From the NCBI RefSeq assembly GCF_947489035.1, contig NZ_CANLCI010000004.1, positions 1-64,000 of the forward strand: a stretch of DNA of 64,000 nt, in the 5' to 3' direction. A model generated the notes under the pieces. The model did not search any database. It was not told the DNA's origin and saw nothing but the letters and a program-made list of their open reading frames with translations. Origin of the DNA: an uncultured Ferrimonas sp. GTDB taxonomy: Bacteria > Pseudomonadota > Gammaproteobacteria > Enterobacterales > Shewanellaceae. This document shows, one piece after another, positions 54,167-63,302 of the stretch. The position numbers and the translations under genes are program-made. How positions within the stretch are numbered: the first letter of the stretch is position 1; each line of letters begins with the position of its first letter.

Positions 54167-55880
54167 CTTCTTCTAACCAGGTTTGGATCACTCGGGTCGA
54201 CAGCTCAGGCTCGTTGGCCACCAAGGCGCGAATGGCGCGCAGCATGTCGTCGTCTTTGCGTAAGTCTGGCAACAAAATCGAGCCATCGTCGGCGTAGGTG
54301 TAATCGGCGGTGTCGTTGTTCAACAGGCCGATGGCTTCGCTGCCAAACTGATCTTCCAGATCCGCCAGTTCGTTGCCGGCATTGGCTTGCTCTTGTTCCA
54401 CTTGCTCTGGGAACAACAGACGCTTGATCATCGGGCGCACCACCACCAGCAGCAGCACCAGCAGCACCAAGGCGCCTAAGCTCAGCTTCAGCACGCGCCA
54501 GAACCACGCTTGCTCAACCAGCGGCACAGCCAATTCTTCCGGCAACAGTTGCTCGGCAAACGGCACCGACACCACTTCCAGCACATCGCCACGGCTTGCA
54601 TTATAACCCACGCTGCCAGCCAGCAGCCGTTCGATGGATTGCAGCTCCTGCTCCGAACGCGGCTGCATGGTGACTTGGCCATCGGCGCCGGTCACCGGCT
54701 TGAAGTCGACCGCCACCGATAAGGTGACCCGTTGTACCGTGCCCACTTGATTGCGGGTGTGGCTAACGGTGCTGTCGAGTTCGTAGTTGCGCGTGGCTTC
54801 GCTGCGGTTGCGGCCATTGCGTATTTTTTCCGATTGGCCCGCGCCGCCCACTTCTTGAGGGATATCAGCCGCAATGGGCGGCTGGTTGGTTAACGCGCCG
54901 GGGATCCCCGAGGCGACACCGCCGCCTTGGTTGTCTTCCACCAACATCTCACTGCGCAGCGAGGCATCGGGGTTAAATTTGCGGGTGGTTTGCTCCTTGG
55001 CGGAGAAATCCATGTTGACGGCCACTTGGGCGGTGTACTGGCCAATTCCCAGCACTGGGATCAACAGCGAATCCACTTTGCTGAGGAACAGTTGCTCCTG
55101 CTTGATCTGCAGTTCCAGTTCGCGGCGGCCACGGGCGGTAATGGTGTCTTGCGAGCCCGAGTGCAGCAGCCGCCCATGTTGGTCGGTTACGGTGACTTTG
55201 TCGGTGCTCATGCCGTGCACGGCAGAAGCGACGATGTCGACCACGGCATCCACTTCGCTTTGCTTCAGTTCGGCCCCGCGCCCCAACGTAACCACCACGG
55301 TGGCGCTGGGCTGCTGTTTCTGGCGGGCAAACACGTTGTGCTTCGGCAAGGCCAAAATCACTCGAGCGCGGCTAACGCTGCGCAGTTCGCTGATCGCCCG
55401 CGCCAAGCTTTCCTCTTGGCTTTTCTTTAGGCGTGCCTGCTCCAGCCGTTGGCTTACGCCAAAGCCGCTGTCTTGATTGAGGAAGTCTTGCTGCTGCCGC
55501 GCCGCGCCTAACCCCGCACGGGTCAGCTTCAGTTTGATGTCGGCGTACTGATCTTCTGGCAACGAGAGGATGCTGCCATTGAGCTGATACTCGATCTGCT
55601 GCTTATCTAGGAAGTCGAGGGTTTCCACCAGTTCGGCGGTTTCCATCTCGCCCAAAGGGCGATAGGCGGGCTCTTGCGCCCACAGCATCACAAATACCGC
55701 CAAGGCTAACGAGATCGCTAGCGCCAAGATCAGGCTGATCTGGCGCAGCACATCCACGTTGCCCATGCTGGCTAACGGGCTGGACTGATTTTCTTCGATC
55801 TGATTGCCACCAGTATCTGCTGGCAATTGTGCTGTACCACCCTGTACCGCAAGATCAGTTGATGGAGTTACTTCGGCCAC
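54159..55880 (-). CDS. fliF: Flagellar MS-ring protein FliF
   Basis: 573 residues from a GTG with GAGG ten bases upstream. Two membrane helices, near 50-68 and 455-475, flank a large periplasmic part with ring-building motifs (ARAISELRSVSRARVILALP, EQLFLSKVDSLLIPVLGIGQ). The C-terminal tail (about 530-573) binds FliG. It is the base on which the flagellum is built. Confidence 0.98.
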   Translation of the reverse strand: MAEVTPSTDLAVQGGTAQLPADTGGNQIEENQSSPLASMGNVDVLRQISLILALAISLALAVFVMLWAQEPAYRPLGEMETAELVETLDFLDKQQIEYQLNGSILSLPEDQYADIKLKLTRAGLGAARQQQDFLNQDSGFGVSQRLEQARLKKSQEESLARAISELRSVSRARVILALPKHNVFARQKQQPSATVVVTLGRGAELKQSEVDAVVDIVASAVHGMSTDKVTVTDQHGRLLHSGSQDTITARGRRELELQIKQEQLFLSKVDSLLIPVLGIGQYTAQVAVNMDFSAKEQTTRKFNPDASLRSEMLVEDNQGGGVASGIPGALTNQPPIAADIPQEVGGAGQSEKIRNGRNRSEATRNYELDSTVSHTRNQVGTVQRVTLSVAVDFKPVTGADGQVTMQPRSEQELQSIERLLAGSVGYNASRGDVLEVVSVPFAEQLLPEELAVPLVEQAWFWRVLKLSLGALVLLVLLLVVVRPMIKRLLFPEQVEQEQANAGNELADLEDQFGSEAIGLLNNDTADYTYADDGSILLPDLRKDDDMLRAIRALVANEPELSTRVIQTWLEEDA

Positions 55881-55897
55881 TACAGCACCTCAACCGG

Positions 55898-56218
55898 TTA
55901 AACCGGCATATTCATGATTTCTTTGTAGGCATCAACCAGCTTATTGCGCACTTGCACTGTGGCTTCAAACGCCACGCCAGCTTTCTCTTTCGCCAGCATG
56001 GTATCACCCAAGGTAACGCTGTCGTCGCCTAATTCGAACCGGGTGGCCATTTCGCTGGAGGTGGATTGCATTTGATTGACGTGATTGATGGCATTGGTCA
56101 ACAGATCGCCAAAATCACTGCCATTACGCACCGTTGGGGTCAGATTTCCCGCTTGGGATCCCGCCTCAACCGCCATGGTATTCATCTCAGCCAACAGCGA
56201 TTGGTTGTTGATTTGCAT
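55898..56218 (-). CDS. fliE: Flagellar basal-body rod-base protein FliE
   Basis: 106 residues with the FliE plan: FGDLLTNAINHVNQMQSTSS and the C-terminal VRNKLVDAYKEIMNMPV. It joins the MS ring to the rod and is the first exported part. First gene of fliEFGHIJ. Confidence 0.97.
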   Translation of the reverse strand: MQINNQSLLAEMNTMAVEAGSQAGNLTPTVRNGSDFGDLLTNAINHVNQMQSTSSEMATRFELGDDSVTLGDTMLAKEKAGVAFEATVQVRNKLVDAYKEIMNMPV

Positions 56219-56270
56219 AGGTGATTATCTCAGTCGAAAAAATGACATCAAAACGATGCTCGACACTGTA

Positions 56271-56286
56271 TGCAATTTACACACCA
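56271..56286 (-). promoter_or_regulatory. Sigma-54 promoter of the fliE operon
   Basis: On the minus strand TGGTGTGTAAATTGCA matches the -24/-12 consensus, with GG and GC 12 bases apart, 53 bases before the fliE start. Confidence 0.8.
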
Positions 56287-56316
56287 GTGTCATGGAGTAA
56301 TTGTTCAGGGCGCAAA

Positions 56317-57726
56317 CTATGCCGGAATTTCGTAACCGGCGTCACGCATTTTGGCCAATTTATAGCGTAGGGTGCGCGGGCTTAATCCCAATTGCTCGGC
56401 CACCGCTTTGCGGCTGCCATCGTGACTCAGCAGCGAATCCAGAATGATTTGAAACTCTTTATGTTTCAAATCACTGCTGAGATCCGTGCCGCGCTCGCTG
56501 GTCTCTACTGGGGCGGCTTCAGCGGCGGCCACTGGCGCCGTTGGCGTTACCGGTGGCGGAATAATGGCTGCACTGGCCAGCGGCGGGGCCATGCCGTCAA
56601 TAAACAGATCCGCTTCGGTCAGCTCGCTGCCTTGGCACAGGATCAGCGCCCGCTGCATCACGTTATCCAATTCGCGTACGTTCCCTGGCCATTGGTGCTG
56701 CAACAGCTGCGCCTGCGCGCCGCTGGATAATTGCGGCAACGGCAGGCCGCTGCGACTGGCGTGGCGCGCTAACAGGTGTTGCGCCAGCGGCAGCACATCG
56801 CCGCGGCGATCCGCCAACGCCGGCCACGTCAGTGGGAACACGTTCAAGCGGTAATACAGATCTTCACGAAAGCTGCCCTGCTCCACCGCTTGGCGCAGAT
56901 CGCGGTTCGAGGTGGCCAGCACCCGCACATCCAAGCTGATGGTTTTGCGTGAGCCTAAACGTTCCACTTCACGCTCTTGCAGCACCCGCAGCAACTTGGC
57001 TTGCAGGTTCAGATCCATCTCGGTGATCTCGTCCAGTAAGATGGTGCCGCCTTGGGCTTGCTCAAATTTGCCCGGACAGGCTTGCACCGCCCCAGTAAAG
57101 GCGCCCTTTTCGTAGCCAAACAGGGTCGCTTCTAACATGTTGTCAGGGATCGCGGCGCAGTTCAGTGCCACAAACGCCTTGTTATGGCGCTTGGACTTGT
57201 GGTGAATGTGGCGGGCTAGCACCTCTTTGCCGGAGCCACTTGGGCCCAGCACCATCACTGAGGCATCGGACTGAGCGACCCGGGCAGCCAGCGCCAACAA
57301 TTGTTTCGAGCTCGGATCCCCCACCACCGGATCGTGGCTGTCCGGCACCGCCGGTTGCAGATAACGGCTGATCTGATCCAGCAGCACCTGCGGCGCAAAC
57401 GGTTTAGAGAGGTAATCGTTGGCACCAAAACGCATCGCTTCCACCGCGGCGTCGATGCTGCCGTAGGCGGTCATCAGCAAAATCGGGATCGCGCTGTCTT
57501 TGGCGCGCAGGGTTTTCAACAGCGTTAAGCCGTCCATGCCCGCCATCTGCACATCGCTGATCACCAGATCGATGGCGTGTTGATTCAACTGCACCAACGC
57601 TGCTTGGCCATCGCTGGCTTCCACGCAGCGGTAGCCGCCTAACAACAAGGTATCCACCAGCGCTTCGCGCAGGCCCAAATCGTCCTCGACCACCAAGATG
57701 GTGGCGTTACTGCGGGGGTGACTCAT
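56317..57726 (-). CDS. flrC: Sigma-54 response regulator FlrC (FleR)
   Basis: 469 residues from the ATG at 57726, which overlaps the flrB stop as ATGA; codons up to 57825 read back into flrB. Receiver domain with phospho-acceptor Asp58 (LVISDVQMAGMDG); AAA+ domain with Walker A in GPSGSGKEVLARHIH and the sigma-54 contact loop GAFTGA; C-terminal helix-turn-helix (SRKAVAEQLGLSPRTLRYKL). Phosphorylated by FlrB, it switches on class III flagellar genes. Confidence 0.97.
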   Translation of the reverse strand: MSHPRSNATILVVEDDLGLREALVDTLLLGGYRCVEASDGQAALVQLNQHAIDLVISDVQMAGMDGLTLLKTLRAKDSAIPILLMTAYGSIDAAVEAMRFGANDYLSKPFAPQVLLDQISRYLQPAVPDSHDPVVGDPSSKQLLALAARVAQSDASVMVLGPSGSGKEVLARHIHHKSKRHNKAFVALNCAAIPDNMLEATLFGYEKGAFTGAVQACPGKFEQAQGGTILLDEITEMDLNLQAKLLRVLQEREVERLGSRKTISLDVRVLATSNRDLRQAVEQGSFREDLYYRLNVFPLTWPALADRRGDVLPLAQHLLARHASRSGLPLPQLSSGAQAQLLQHQWPGNVRELDNVMQRALILCQGSELTEADLFIDGMAPPLASAAIIPPPVTPTAPVAAAEAAPVETSERGTDLSSDLKHKEFQIILDSLLSHDGSRKAVAEQLGLSPRTLRYKLAKMRDAGYEIPA

Positions 57727-58769
57727 TGGTTCGCTCCTGTTTGCCAGCGGGGGATGATCACGGTAAAGCAGCTGCCTTGACCGGCCACGGAACTGACTTC
57801 TAAGCGGCCGCCGTGGCTGCGGCAAACGCTTTGCACCACCGCTAAGCCCAAGCCGGTGCCGTTGGTTTTGGTGGTGTAAAATGGGCTTAAGATGCGCGCC
57901 TGAGTGGCCTCGTCCATGCCGCTGCCATTATCCAGTAATCGCAGCTGCACAAAGTTGCCTTGGGGTTCTATCTGCAGTTGCAGCGCGGTGGCGCCGGCTT
58001 CTAAGGCGTTGATCACCAAGTTGCCCATGGCGCTCACTAAGGTATCTAGGTTGGCGTTTATCTGGCCGCAAGCGGCGCTGGGCGCCAGCCACGAGGCGCC
58101 GCGCTGGCTCAATTGGGCGTCGCAATGCTGCTGCAGTTGCTCTGCCACGGTGGCTAAGGCCACTGGCTGCAGCTGCTGTTCGTTGCCGCCACGGGCAAAC
58201 AGCAGCAGATCATTCACCCGCTGCTCAAGCTCGCCCAAACGGGCCATCAGTTTGTGTTGAAAACGATCGCGGCCGCGGTCATCCAAATTGCGGTTCGACA
58301 GGTTGGCGGCGTACAGCAGCGCTGCCGACAGTGGGGTGCGAATTTGGTGGGCTAACGAGGCGGCCATTTTGCCCAGCGCCGATAACCGCTCAAGGTGCGA
58401 GATGTTATGCTGCAACTGTCGGGTTTCCGTCAGATCGGTCAGCATCAGCAGTTGCCCCGGCTCAGGATCCAAGGCGCGGGTGGCCAGTTTGACTCGGCGG
58501 CCATTACGCAATGAGATCTCGTGGCCATCATCACGCTGGGGCGCAAACGCCCGCTGAATGATCTGGCGCCAACGCAGCCCCAACAGCGGTTCCCCAAGCA
58601 GTTCAACCGCTTGTGGATTGGCTTCCACCACCACGCCGGACTCATCCAGCACCAATACCCCGGCGGGTAAAAGCTGCATCAGGTGGTGCAAACGGCTGCT
58701 GGCTTGATGTTGTGGTTGGGACGAAATCGGCACGGCGGCCGCGGCCTGTGGCATAGCGCTTCCTGTCAA
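57723..58769 (-). CDS. flrB: Flagellar sensor histidine kinase FlrB (FleS)
   Basis: 348 residues with no membrane helix. A PAS domain (about 27-115, LLPAGVLVLDESGVVVEANP) is followed by the HisKA domain with His141 (AASLAHQIRTPLSAALL) and an ATPase domain (NLVINALEAG, LLDNGSGMDE, GTGLGLAVVQ). It phosphorylates FlrC. A cytosolic kinase of this type probably reads assembly state rather than an outside signal. Confidence 0.97.
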   Translation of the reverse strand: MTGSAMPQAAAAVPISSQPQHQASSRLHHLMQLLPAGVLVLDESGVVVEANPQAVELLGEPLLGLRWRQIIQRAFAPQRDDGHEISLRNGRRVKLATRALDPEPGQLLMLTDLTETRQLQHNISHLERLSALGKMAASLAHQIRTPLSAALLYAANLSNRNLDDRGRDRFQHKLMARLGELEQRVNDLLLFARGGNEQQLQPVALATVAEQLQQHCDAQLSQRGASWLAPSAACGQINANLDTLVSAMGNLVINALEAGATALQLQIEPQGNFVQLRLLDNGSGMDEATQARILSPFYTTKTNGTGLGLAVVQSVCRSHGGRLEVSSVAGQGSCFTVIIPRWQTGANQ

Positions 58770-58801
58770 TAAACGGCGATTGCACGAATTTCTGTCACAT
58801 T

Positions 58802-58819
58802 AAGCAGTATTCGTACCAA
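58802..58819 (-). promoter_or_regulatory. Sigma-54 promoter of flrBC
   Basis: On the minus strand TTGGTACGAATACTGCTT fits the -24/-12 pattern, with GG and GC 12 bases apart, about 33 bases before the flrB start. It is slightly weaker than the others at the -12 element (CTGC for TTGC). It supports control of flrBC by FlrA. Confidence 0.7.
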
Positions 58820-58835
58820 CTGGAAGAAAACAACA

Positions 58836-58865
58836 AAAAAGCAACGCGCTAAGGCGTTGCTTTTT
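58836..58865 (-). terminator. Rho-independent terminator of flrA
   Basis: GCAACGC-gctaag-GCGTTGC flanked by A and T runs, 22 bases after the flrA stop on the minus strand. It separates flrA from flrBC; the structure works on both strands. Confidence 0.92.
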
Positions 58866-58887
58866 GATTTTGATCACACTAGCGAAG

Positions 58888-60330
58888 TTAGCTGCCGTCT
58901 TTGTTGAGGCCGTACTTACGCATCTTCTCAACCAAGGTGGTACGGCGCATTCCCAGCAGTTCCGCCGCCCGGGCGACCACATTGCCGCCTTGATCCAGTG
59001 CTTGGCGGATCATGTCGATCTCCAGCTCAGACAACATGTCTTTCAGGTTAACCCCATCTTGTGGCAGCTCACTTGGGAAACGGCTGTCGTTCACTTCAAC
59101 GGTTTCTTCACCGCTGAACAACGCCGCCAACATGTCGCCCTCTTGTTCCGCTTCGGGGTACTCGTCGTTGATCTCCGGCACAAACTCGGGCACATCAACG
59201 TAGCGGTACTTGATTGGCAGATCGTTAACGTCCACCAAGCCGCCAGGACAGAGGATCACCATTCGCTCAACCAAGTTAGACAGCTCACGCACGTTGCCAG
59301 GCCAGCGGTGTTCCACCAGCGAATCCAAGGCGCGGCGGGTAAAGCGCACCTTGCCTTTGCCTTCGCCTTCAAGCCGACTGACCAATTCGTTCAGCAGCAG
59401 CGGTACGTCTTCCGCGCGTTCACGCAGGGCGGGCATCTCGATTGGGAAGACGTTCAAGCGGTAATAGAGATCTTCACGGAAATCCCCCGCTTCAATCATC
59501 TCTTCCAGATGGCGGTGGGTTGCCGCCACAATGCGGACATTGGCTTGCACCTGCTTGCTGCCACCCACACGTTCGAAGCAACGCTCTTGCAGCACGCGCA
59601 GAATTTTCACCTGCATGTGCGCGGGCATGTCGCCAATCTCATCCAAGAACAGGGTGCCGCCGTCGGCCAATTCAAACCGGCCTTTGCGGTTGCTGATGGC
59701 ACCGGTGAAGGCGCCTTTTTCGTGGCCAAATAGCTCACTTTCCAGCAGATCCGGTGGAATGGCACCGCAGTTAACGGGGATGAATGGGCCGTCGCGACGA
59801 TCCGACAAGTAATGGATATTACGCGCCACCACTTCTTTGCCGGTGCCGGACTCGCCAGTAACCAGTACGCTGGCTTCCGCTTTGGCCACCTGCGCGATCA
59901 GCTGCCGTACCTGCACCACCGCTTCACTGCGGCCAACCAAAGAACGGAACAGTTTGGTTTGGTTGGCGCTGGTTGGCACGCTGTTGCGGCGACTGCGACG
60001 GTACACCTGACAGAAGTGCAGCAGTTCTGTGACTTCTGGGTAGGTGAAGGGCTCCGCTAAGGCACCCAGCACGTTCGCCTGTTCGATGTCGGTTGCACCG
60101 ATAATCAAAAACGGTTGCCGAGCATGGCGCTGCAGGATCGCCGGTACCGCACCAATCAACATCTCGGCGGCCACGATCACCGCGCGATAAGGATTACGAG
60201 TTAACGCTTGGTCCAACTCTTTGGGTGCGATCTGTTCAACCTGCTCACCAAGAAACGCTAACAAATACTCAAGTTTTTGTTGGCGTGAAGGGTTGCTGTC
60301 GACAAGCAGAATTTGTTGATCAGTTTGCAT
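58888..60330 (-). CDS. flrA: Master flagellar activator FlrA (FleQ)
   Basis: 480 residues. N-terminal FleQ-type receiver-like domain (1-120) without a normal phospho-site; AAA+ domain with GESGTGKE (159-166) and GAFTGA (206-211); C-terminal Fis-type helix-turn-helix (NVVARAAELLGMRRTTLVEK). With sigma-54 it starts the flagellar cascade; in Vibrio and Pseudomonas its relatives also respond to c-di-GMP and to FlhG/FleN. It is transcribed alone, after a 180-base leader. Confidence 0.97.
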   Translation of the reverse strand: MQTDQQILLVDSNPSRQQKLEYLLAFLGEQVEQIAPKELDQALTRNPYRAVIVAAEMLIGAVPAILQRHARQPFLIIGATDIEQANVLGALAEPFTYPEVTELLHFCQVYRRSRRNSVPTSANQTKLFRSLVGRSEAVVQVRQLIAQVAKAEASVLVTGESGTGKEVVARNIHYLSDRRDGPFIPVNCGAIPPDLLESELFGHEKGAFTGAISNRKGRFELADGGTLFLDEIGDMPAHMQVKILRVLQERCFERVGGSKQVQANVRIVAATHRHLEEMIEAGDFREDLYYRLNVFPIEMPALRERAEDVPLLLNELVSRLEGEGKGKVRFTRRALDSLVEHRWPGNVRELSNLVERMVILCPGGLVDVNDLPIKYRYVDVPEFVPEINDEYPEAEQEGDMLAALFSGEETVEVNDSRFPSELPQDGVNLKDMLSELEIDMIRQALDQGGNVVARAAELLGMRRTTLVEKMRKYGLNKDGS

Positions 60331-60367
60331 TACGATGGGTGAACTCTTTCAACCGTGAATAGATTTG

Positions 60368-60427
60368 GTGGTAACCACGCCAGTTTATGGAAGGAGTGAC
60401 TGGCTGGTCAGCTAAAACTACCAGTCA
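60368..60427 (-). promoter_or_regulatory. Inverted repeats in the flrA upstream region
   Basis: Two inverted repeats lie within 100 bases of the flrA start: GTGGT-a-ACCAC (60368-60378) and TGACTGG/CCAGTCA (60397-60403 and 60421-60427). They may be operator sites or leader hairpins. No sigma-54 promoter is seen here, as expected for the top of the cascade. Confidence 0.3.
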
Positions 60428-60512
60428 TTGTAACGGTAGCCAAGAATGTAGCAACCAAGTCACAGTTCCATGAGTATTTTTTGCACAAAACGTCTAGAGA
60501 TTGACGCGATGT

Positions 60513-60552
60513 CAAAAAAAAGAGGCTAAAACTTGTTAAGTTCTGCCTCTTA
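60513..60552 (-). terminator. Rho-independent terminator of the flaG-fliS group
   Basis: On the minus strand AAGAGGC pairs with GCCTCTT around an inner AACTT/AAGTT stem, followed by a run of T. It lies about 27 bases after the fliS stop. Confidence 0.9.
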
Positions 60553-60578
60553 TTTAGCTGATTTGATTAGCGAATATG

Positions 60579-60980
60579 TTAACTCGCCGCCGGCAAGTGG
60601 TGGTGCTCAGCTGGGATCGCATCCCAACCTTCTTTGATGGTCTTCAGCAGATCAACCACTTCCAATAAAATCTCGGTGTCGTCGTTCACATTGGCTTCGC
60701 CTAAGCGGCGCACAATGTAATCGTAGATAGAAGCTAGGTTACCCGCGACTTCGCCACCTTGGCCGTGATCCAGTGCCGCTTGCAGGTGGGCAACAATTTC
60801 GATGGTGCGGCCGATCAACTCGCCTTTTTTGGCGGTTTGTCGCTGTTCAATCGCCAATTTGGCGCGAAGCAGTTTTTCCATCGAACCGGCGAGCAGCATC
60901 TGCACGATCTTATGCGGGCTGGCTTCCGCCGCTTGGCTGCCGATGTTGACCTTGTTGTACGCCTTTAATGAGCCTCTCAT
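60579..60980 (-). CDS. fliS: Flagellin chaperone FliS
   Basis: 133 residues, all helical: MRGSLKAYNKVNIGSQAAEA and SPHKIVQMLLAGSMEKLLRA are the FliS signature. It binds the flagellin C-terminus and stops early polymerisation. Its ATG overlaps the stop of the gene before it by one base (TAATG). Confidence 0.96.
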   Translation of the reverse strand: MRGSLKAYNKVNIGSQAAEASPHKIVQMLLAGSMEKLLRAKLAIEQRQTAKKGELIGRTIEIVAHLQAALDHGQGGEVAGNLASIYDYIVRRLGEANVNDDTEILLEVVDLLKTIKEGWDAIPAEHHHLPAAS

Positions 60981-61303
60981 TATCCTCTTCCTGCTTCTAC
61001 TTGTTGATATCGGTTTACTTGTTGGCGGCCTTTTTTATAGCCACCAAAGCGTTGTTTGGATTGGTTCAGCTGAGCAACGGCGCGCGCCGTCAGCTGCTGG
61101 GTCTGTTGCAAGGTGTGTTGCAGCCATTGCCGATCTTGCCCCAATGAAGATTGCAGCAGCTGCGCTAAACACCCTTGTCGTTCCAGCAGCAGCGGTTGCA
61201 GCGCCTCATACGGCGGTTCGTCGTCGTTGCTGGCTTGCTCAATTTCGGTCAGCACTTGCGCCAGTTGGGCGTCAATCTGCTGCAGTTGGTGGGCATCATT
61301 CAT
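60980..61303 (-). CDS. FliT-like flagellar chaperone (FlaI position)
   Basis: 107 residues, helical, Gln- and Leu-rich, with a basic tail (NQSKQRFGGYKKGRQQVNRY). Sequence alone is not decisive, but its size and its place between fliD and fliS are those of fliT in enterics and flaI in Vibrio, which serve FliD. It is coupled to fliS and follows fliD by six bases. Confidence 0.65.
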   Translation of the reverse strand: MNDAHQLQQIDAQLAQVLTEIEQASNDDEPPYEALQPLLLERQGCLAQLLQSSLGQDRQWLQHTLQQTQQLTARAVAQLNQSKQRFGGYKKGRQQVNRYQQVEAGRG

Positions 61304-61309
61304 TGTTGA

Positions 61310-62704
61310 TTAACGCCCATAATCCGGCACCACCCCAGGCAAGCTGGCCAGGGTGCTGGCCACATCGGCGGCTTGGTTGTTGAACATGTACACTGCGGTA
61401 TCCATGGCGTTGTATTGCTTGTACAGACGCTCTTCATAAGCCGACATCTGCAAATTGAGCATTTCACGCTCATCGCTGATGTCCTCTTTTTGCCCTTCCA
61501 AGGCGGTATTACGTCGGTCCAGCAGGCCGCCGGTGCCAACGTAGTTATCCACCGCGCCGTGCATGGCATAAGCCAAGCCGGTGTCTTCGCTGGCAAACAG
61601 CTGCGACAACTCATCGAGGTTGTTTTCGATGGCGTCGGTCAGCTTGTCGTCGTCGACTTCTAACTTACCGTAGCGATCAAAGGTGACCCCAAACTGGCTC
61701 AGCACCGTGGGCTTACCATCCACGTCGTAGGTGCTGCCCATCAGGTTCCGCATGCGGCTGGTGATCCCCCGCGCAAGGGCATCGCCCTGCAGCGGACCGG
61801 CCTTTTCGGTGGTGGCGTCGTACTTGGACAGATCTTCGATGATCTGCGCCATGGCATTGAATTGGTCAACAAACTCCTGCACGGCATCTTTGGCGTTGTC
61901 GACGTCAAGATCCAAAACCAATTTGGTGGTTTTGCTGGGATCCGCTTCTTTCAGATCCAAGGTGATGCCGGTTACGGCGCCCTCAACCTTATTGCTGGGG
62001 GAAGTAATGGTAATGCCATCCACCACCAACTCGGCGTCTTCGGCGGCGACCAGCTCGGTCATGGTGCCAAAGGTGTCGCTTAAGCCAGTGCCGCCCACGT
62101 CGGTGGCGGCCACGGTGATCTCATTGGCTTTGCCGGTTTCATCGGAGCTCATCACCAGCTGCGGGCCAGCATCGGAGTTAATGATGGTGGCGGTAACGCC
62201 GGGGTTGTCGTCGGACTTATTAATCTTGGCAACGATGTCGGCCAAGGTGTCGGTGGCGCTCACGTCGATCACCAACTGGGCATCGGGATCCGGTGCGCCC
62301 AGGCTGTCGTAACCCACGTTGATGGTTAGCTGGCCTTCCCCAACGGCGGTGTCGGCATCCGCGACCGCGGCACTGCCCAACTTTTGGCTTTCCGCTAAAC
62401 GGTTCACCTTGATGTTGTAGGTGCCCGCAACCGCATCGGCGGTGGTTTCAACGCCAACGTAGGTATCGTTACTTAACTTGGTTTTACGCTTATCAAAGGT
62501 CTCAACGTCTTGCAGCTTTTCCAGCGCATCTTGAAAATCGGTCATGCCTGACTTCAAGGTGCCCAGCGCCGAGATCTCTGTCTCTAACGTGGCCTCGCGC
62601 GCGTTCAACGCCGTTTGTCGTGGCGAGAAACTCGAGTTAACTAACGCCTCAACAATGCCATTGATGTCGAGGCCAGAACCCATACCGGTAGACGTTAAGC
62701 CCAT
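61310..62704 (-). CDS. fliD: Flagellar filament cap protein FliD
   Basis: 464 residues. The N-terminus MGLTSTGMGSGLDINGIVEA and the following LVNSSFSPRQTALNAREATL are the FliD_N signature, and the C-terminal part (YKQYNAMDTAVYMFNNQAAD, LASLPGVV) matches FliD_C. It caps the growing filament and helps flagellin fold in. Confidence 0.97.
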   Translation of the reverse strand: MGLTSTGMGSGLDINGIVEALVNSSFSPRQTALNAREATLETEISALGTLKSGMTDFQDALEKLQDVETFDKRKTKLSNDTYVGVETTADAVAGTYNIKVNRLAESQKLGSAAVADADTAVGEGQLTINVGYDSLGAPDPDAQLVIDVSATDTLADIVAKINKSDDNPGVTATIINSDAGPQLVMSSDETGKANEITVAATDVGGTGLSDTFGTMTELVAAEDAELVVDGITITSPSNKVEGAVTGITLDLKEADPSKTTKLVLDLDVDNAKDAVQEFVDQFNAMAQIIEDLSKYDATTEKAGPLQGDALARGITSRMRNLMGSTYDVDGKPTVLSQFGVTFDRYGKLEVDDDKLTDAIENNLDELSQLFASEDTGLAYAMHGAVDNYVGTGGLLDRRNTALEGQKEDISDEREMLNLQMSAYEERLYKQYNAMDTAVYMFNNQAADVASTLASLPGVVPDYGR

Positions 62705-62713
62705 GCTGTACCC

Positions 62714-63112
62714 TTACGCTTTGGTGTTAAACAATAAGCCACTGAGATCCGACAACCGTGCGGCAAGATCCAGCACCTCTTCGGAGGGAAATTGCCGGAT
62801 CACTTCATTGGTGTTCAGATCCTTTACGGTCACCACATCGCGACCGGTGTCATCGTCAACGTGAAACGACAATGAACGCTGGTTGGTGTTCATGAATCGT
62901 TCTAATTCTGCTGCAACTTCAGTAAGTTGCTCTTTGCTTAGCGGCTGCTGCCCGCTGGCTTCGGTGCTGGCGTTTACTTTCGCTGGCGCCTGCTCTGCGC
63001 CCACCGCCGTTGGATCTTGGCGCTGCAGCTCAGCCATATTGCCGCCGCTTGCGGCGCCTTTGGCTGTCGAAGCAAAATTTGTACCAGTTACAGATGTGAC
63101 GTCCGCTGCCAT
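62714..63112 (-). CDS. flaG: Flagellar protein FlaG
   Basis: 132 residues from the ATG at 63112, preceded by AGAGGAG; upstream codons to 63163 are excluded. A variable Ala/Ser-rich half is followed by the FlaG domain: LERFMNTNQRSLSFHVDDDT and VVTVKDLNTNEVIRQFPSEE. FlaG affects filament length. It is between flagellin and fliD, as in Vibrio and Pseudomonas. Confidence 0.95.
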   Translation of the reverse strand: MAADVTSVTGTNFASTAKGAASGGNMAELQRQDPTAVGAEQAPAKVNASTEASGQQPLSKEQLTEVAAELERFMNTNQRSLSFHVDDDTGRDVVTVKDLNTNEVIRQFPSEEVLDLAARLSDLSGLLFNTKA

Positions 63113-63203
63113 GCTATTTCTCCTCTGTACGGCAAGTCGTGCTGTGGGACTGCACCCTAGCACGGGTGTCGGCTCATTCCTTTGGCCTAAGCCACAACAG
63201 CAT

Positions 63204-63237
63204 AAAAAAACGGCAGAGCTTGCGCTCTACCGTTTTT
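63204..63237 (-). terminator. Rho-independent terminator of the flagellin gene
   Basis: AAAAACGG-AGAGC pairs with GCTCT-CCGTTTTT around a short loop, with one internal mismatch, about 65 bases after the flagellin stop on the minus strand. Confidence 0.88.
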
Positions 63238-63302
63238 ATCGGCCGCTTGCCCTGCAAGCTTTAGCCTTTTCTTTACCAAGTTACCCTTGGCGATGGCCAC
63301 GG

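Noticed and set aside
58864..59733. 289-codon open frame on the plus strand
   Set aside because: Antisense to flrA; His- and Phe-rich reverse reading of a conserved AAA+ gene.
63113..63203. Sigma-54 promoter before flaG
   Set aside because: No GG and GC pair with the required 12-base spacing was found; flaG may be read from another promoter type.
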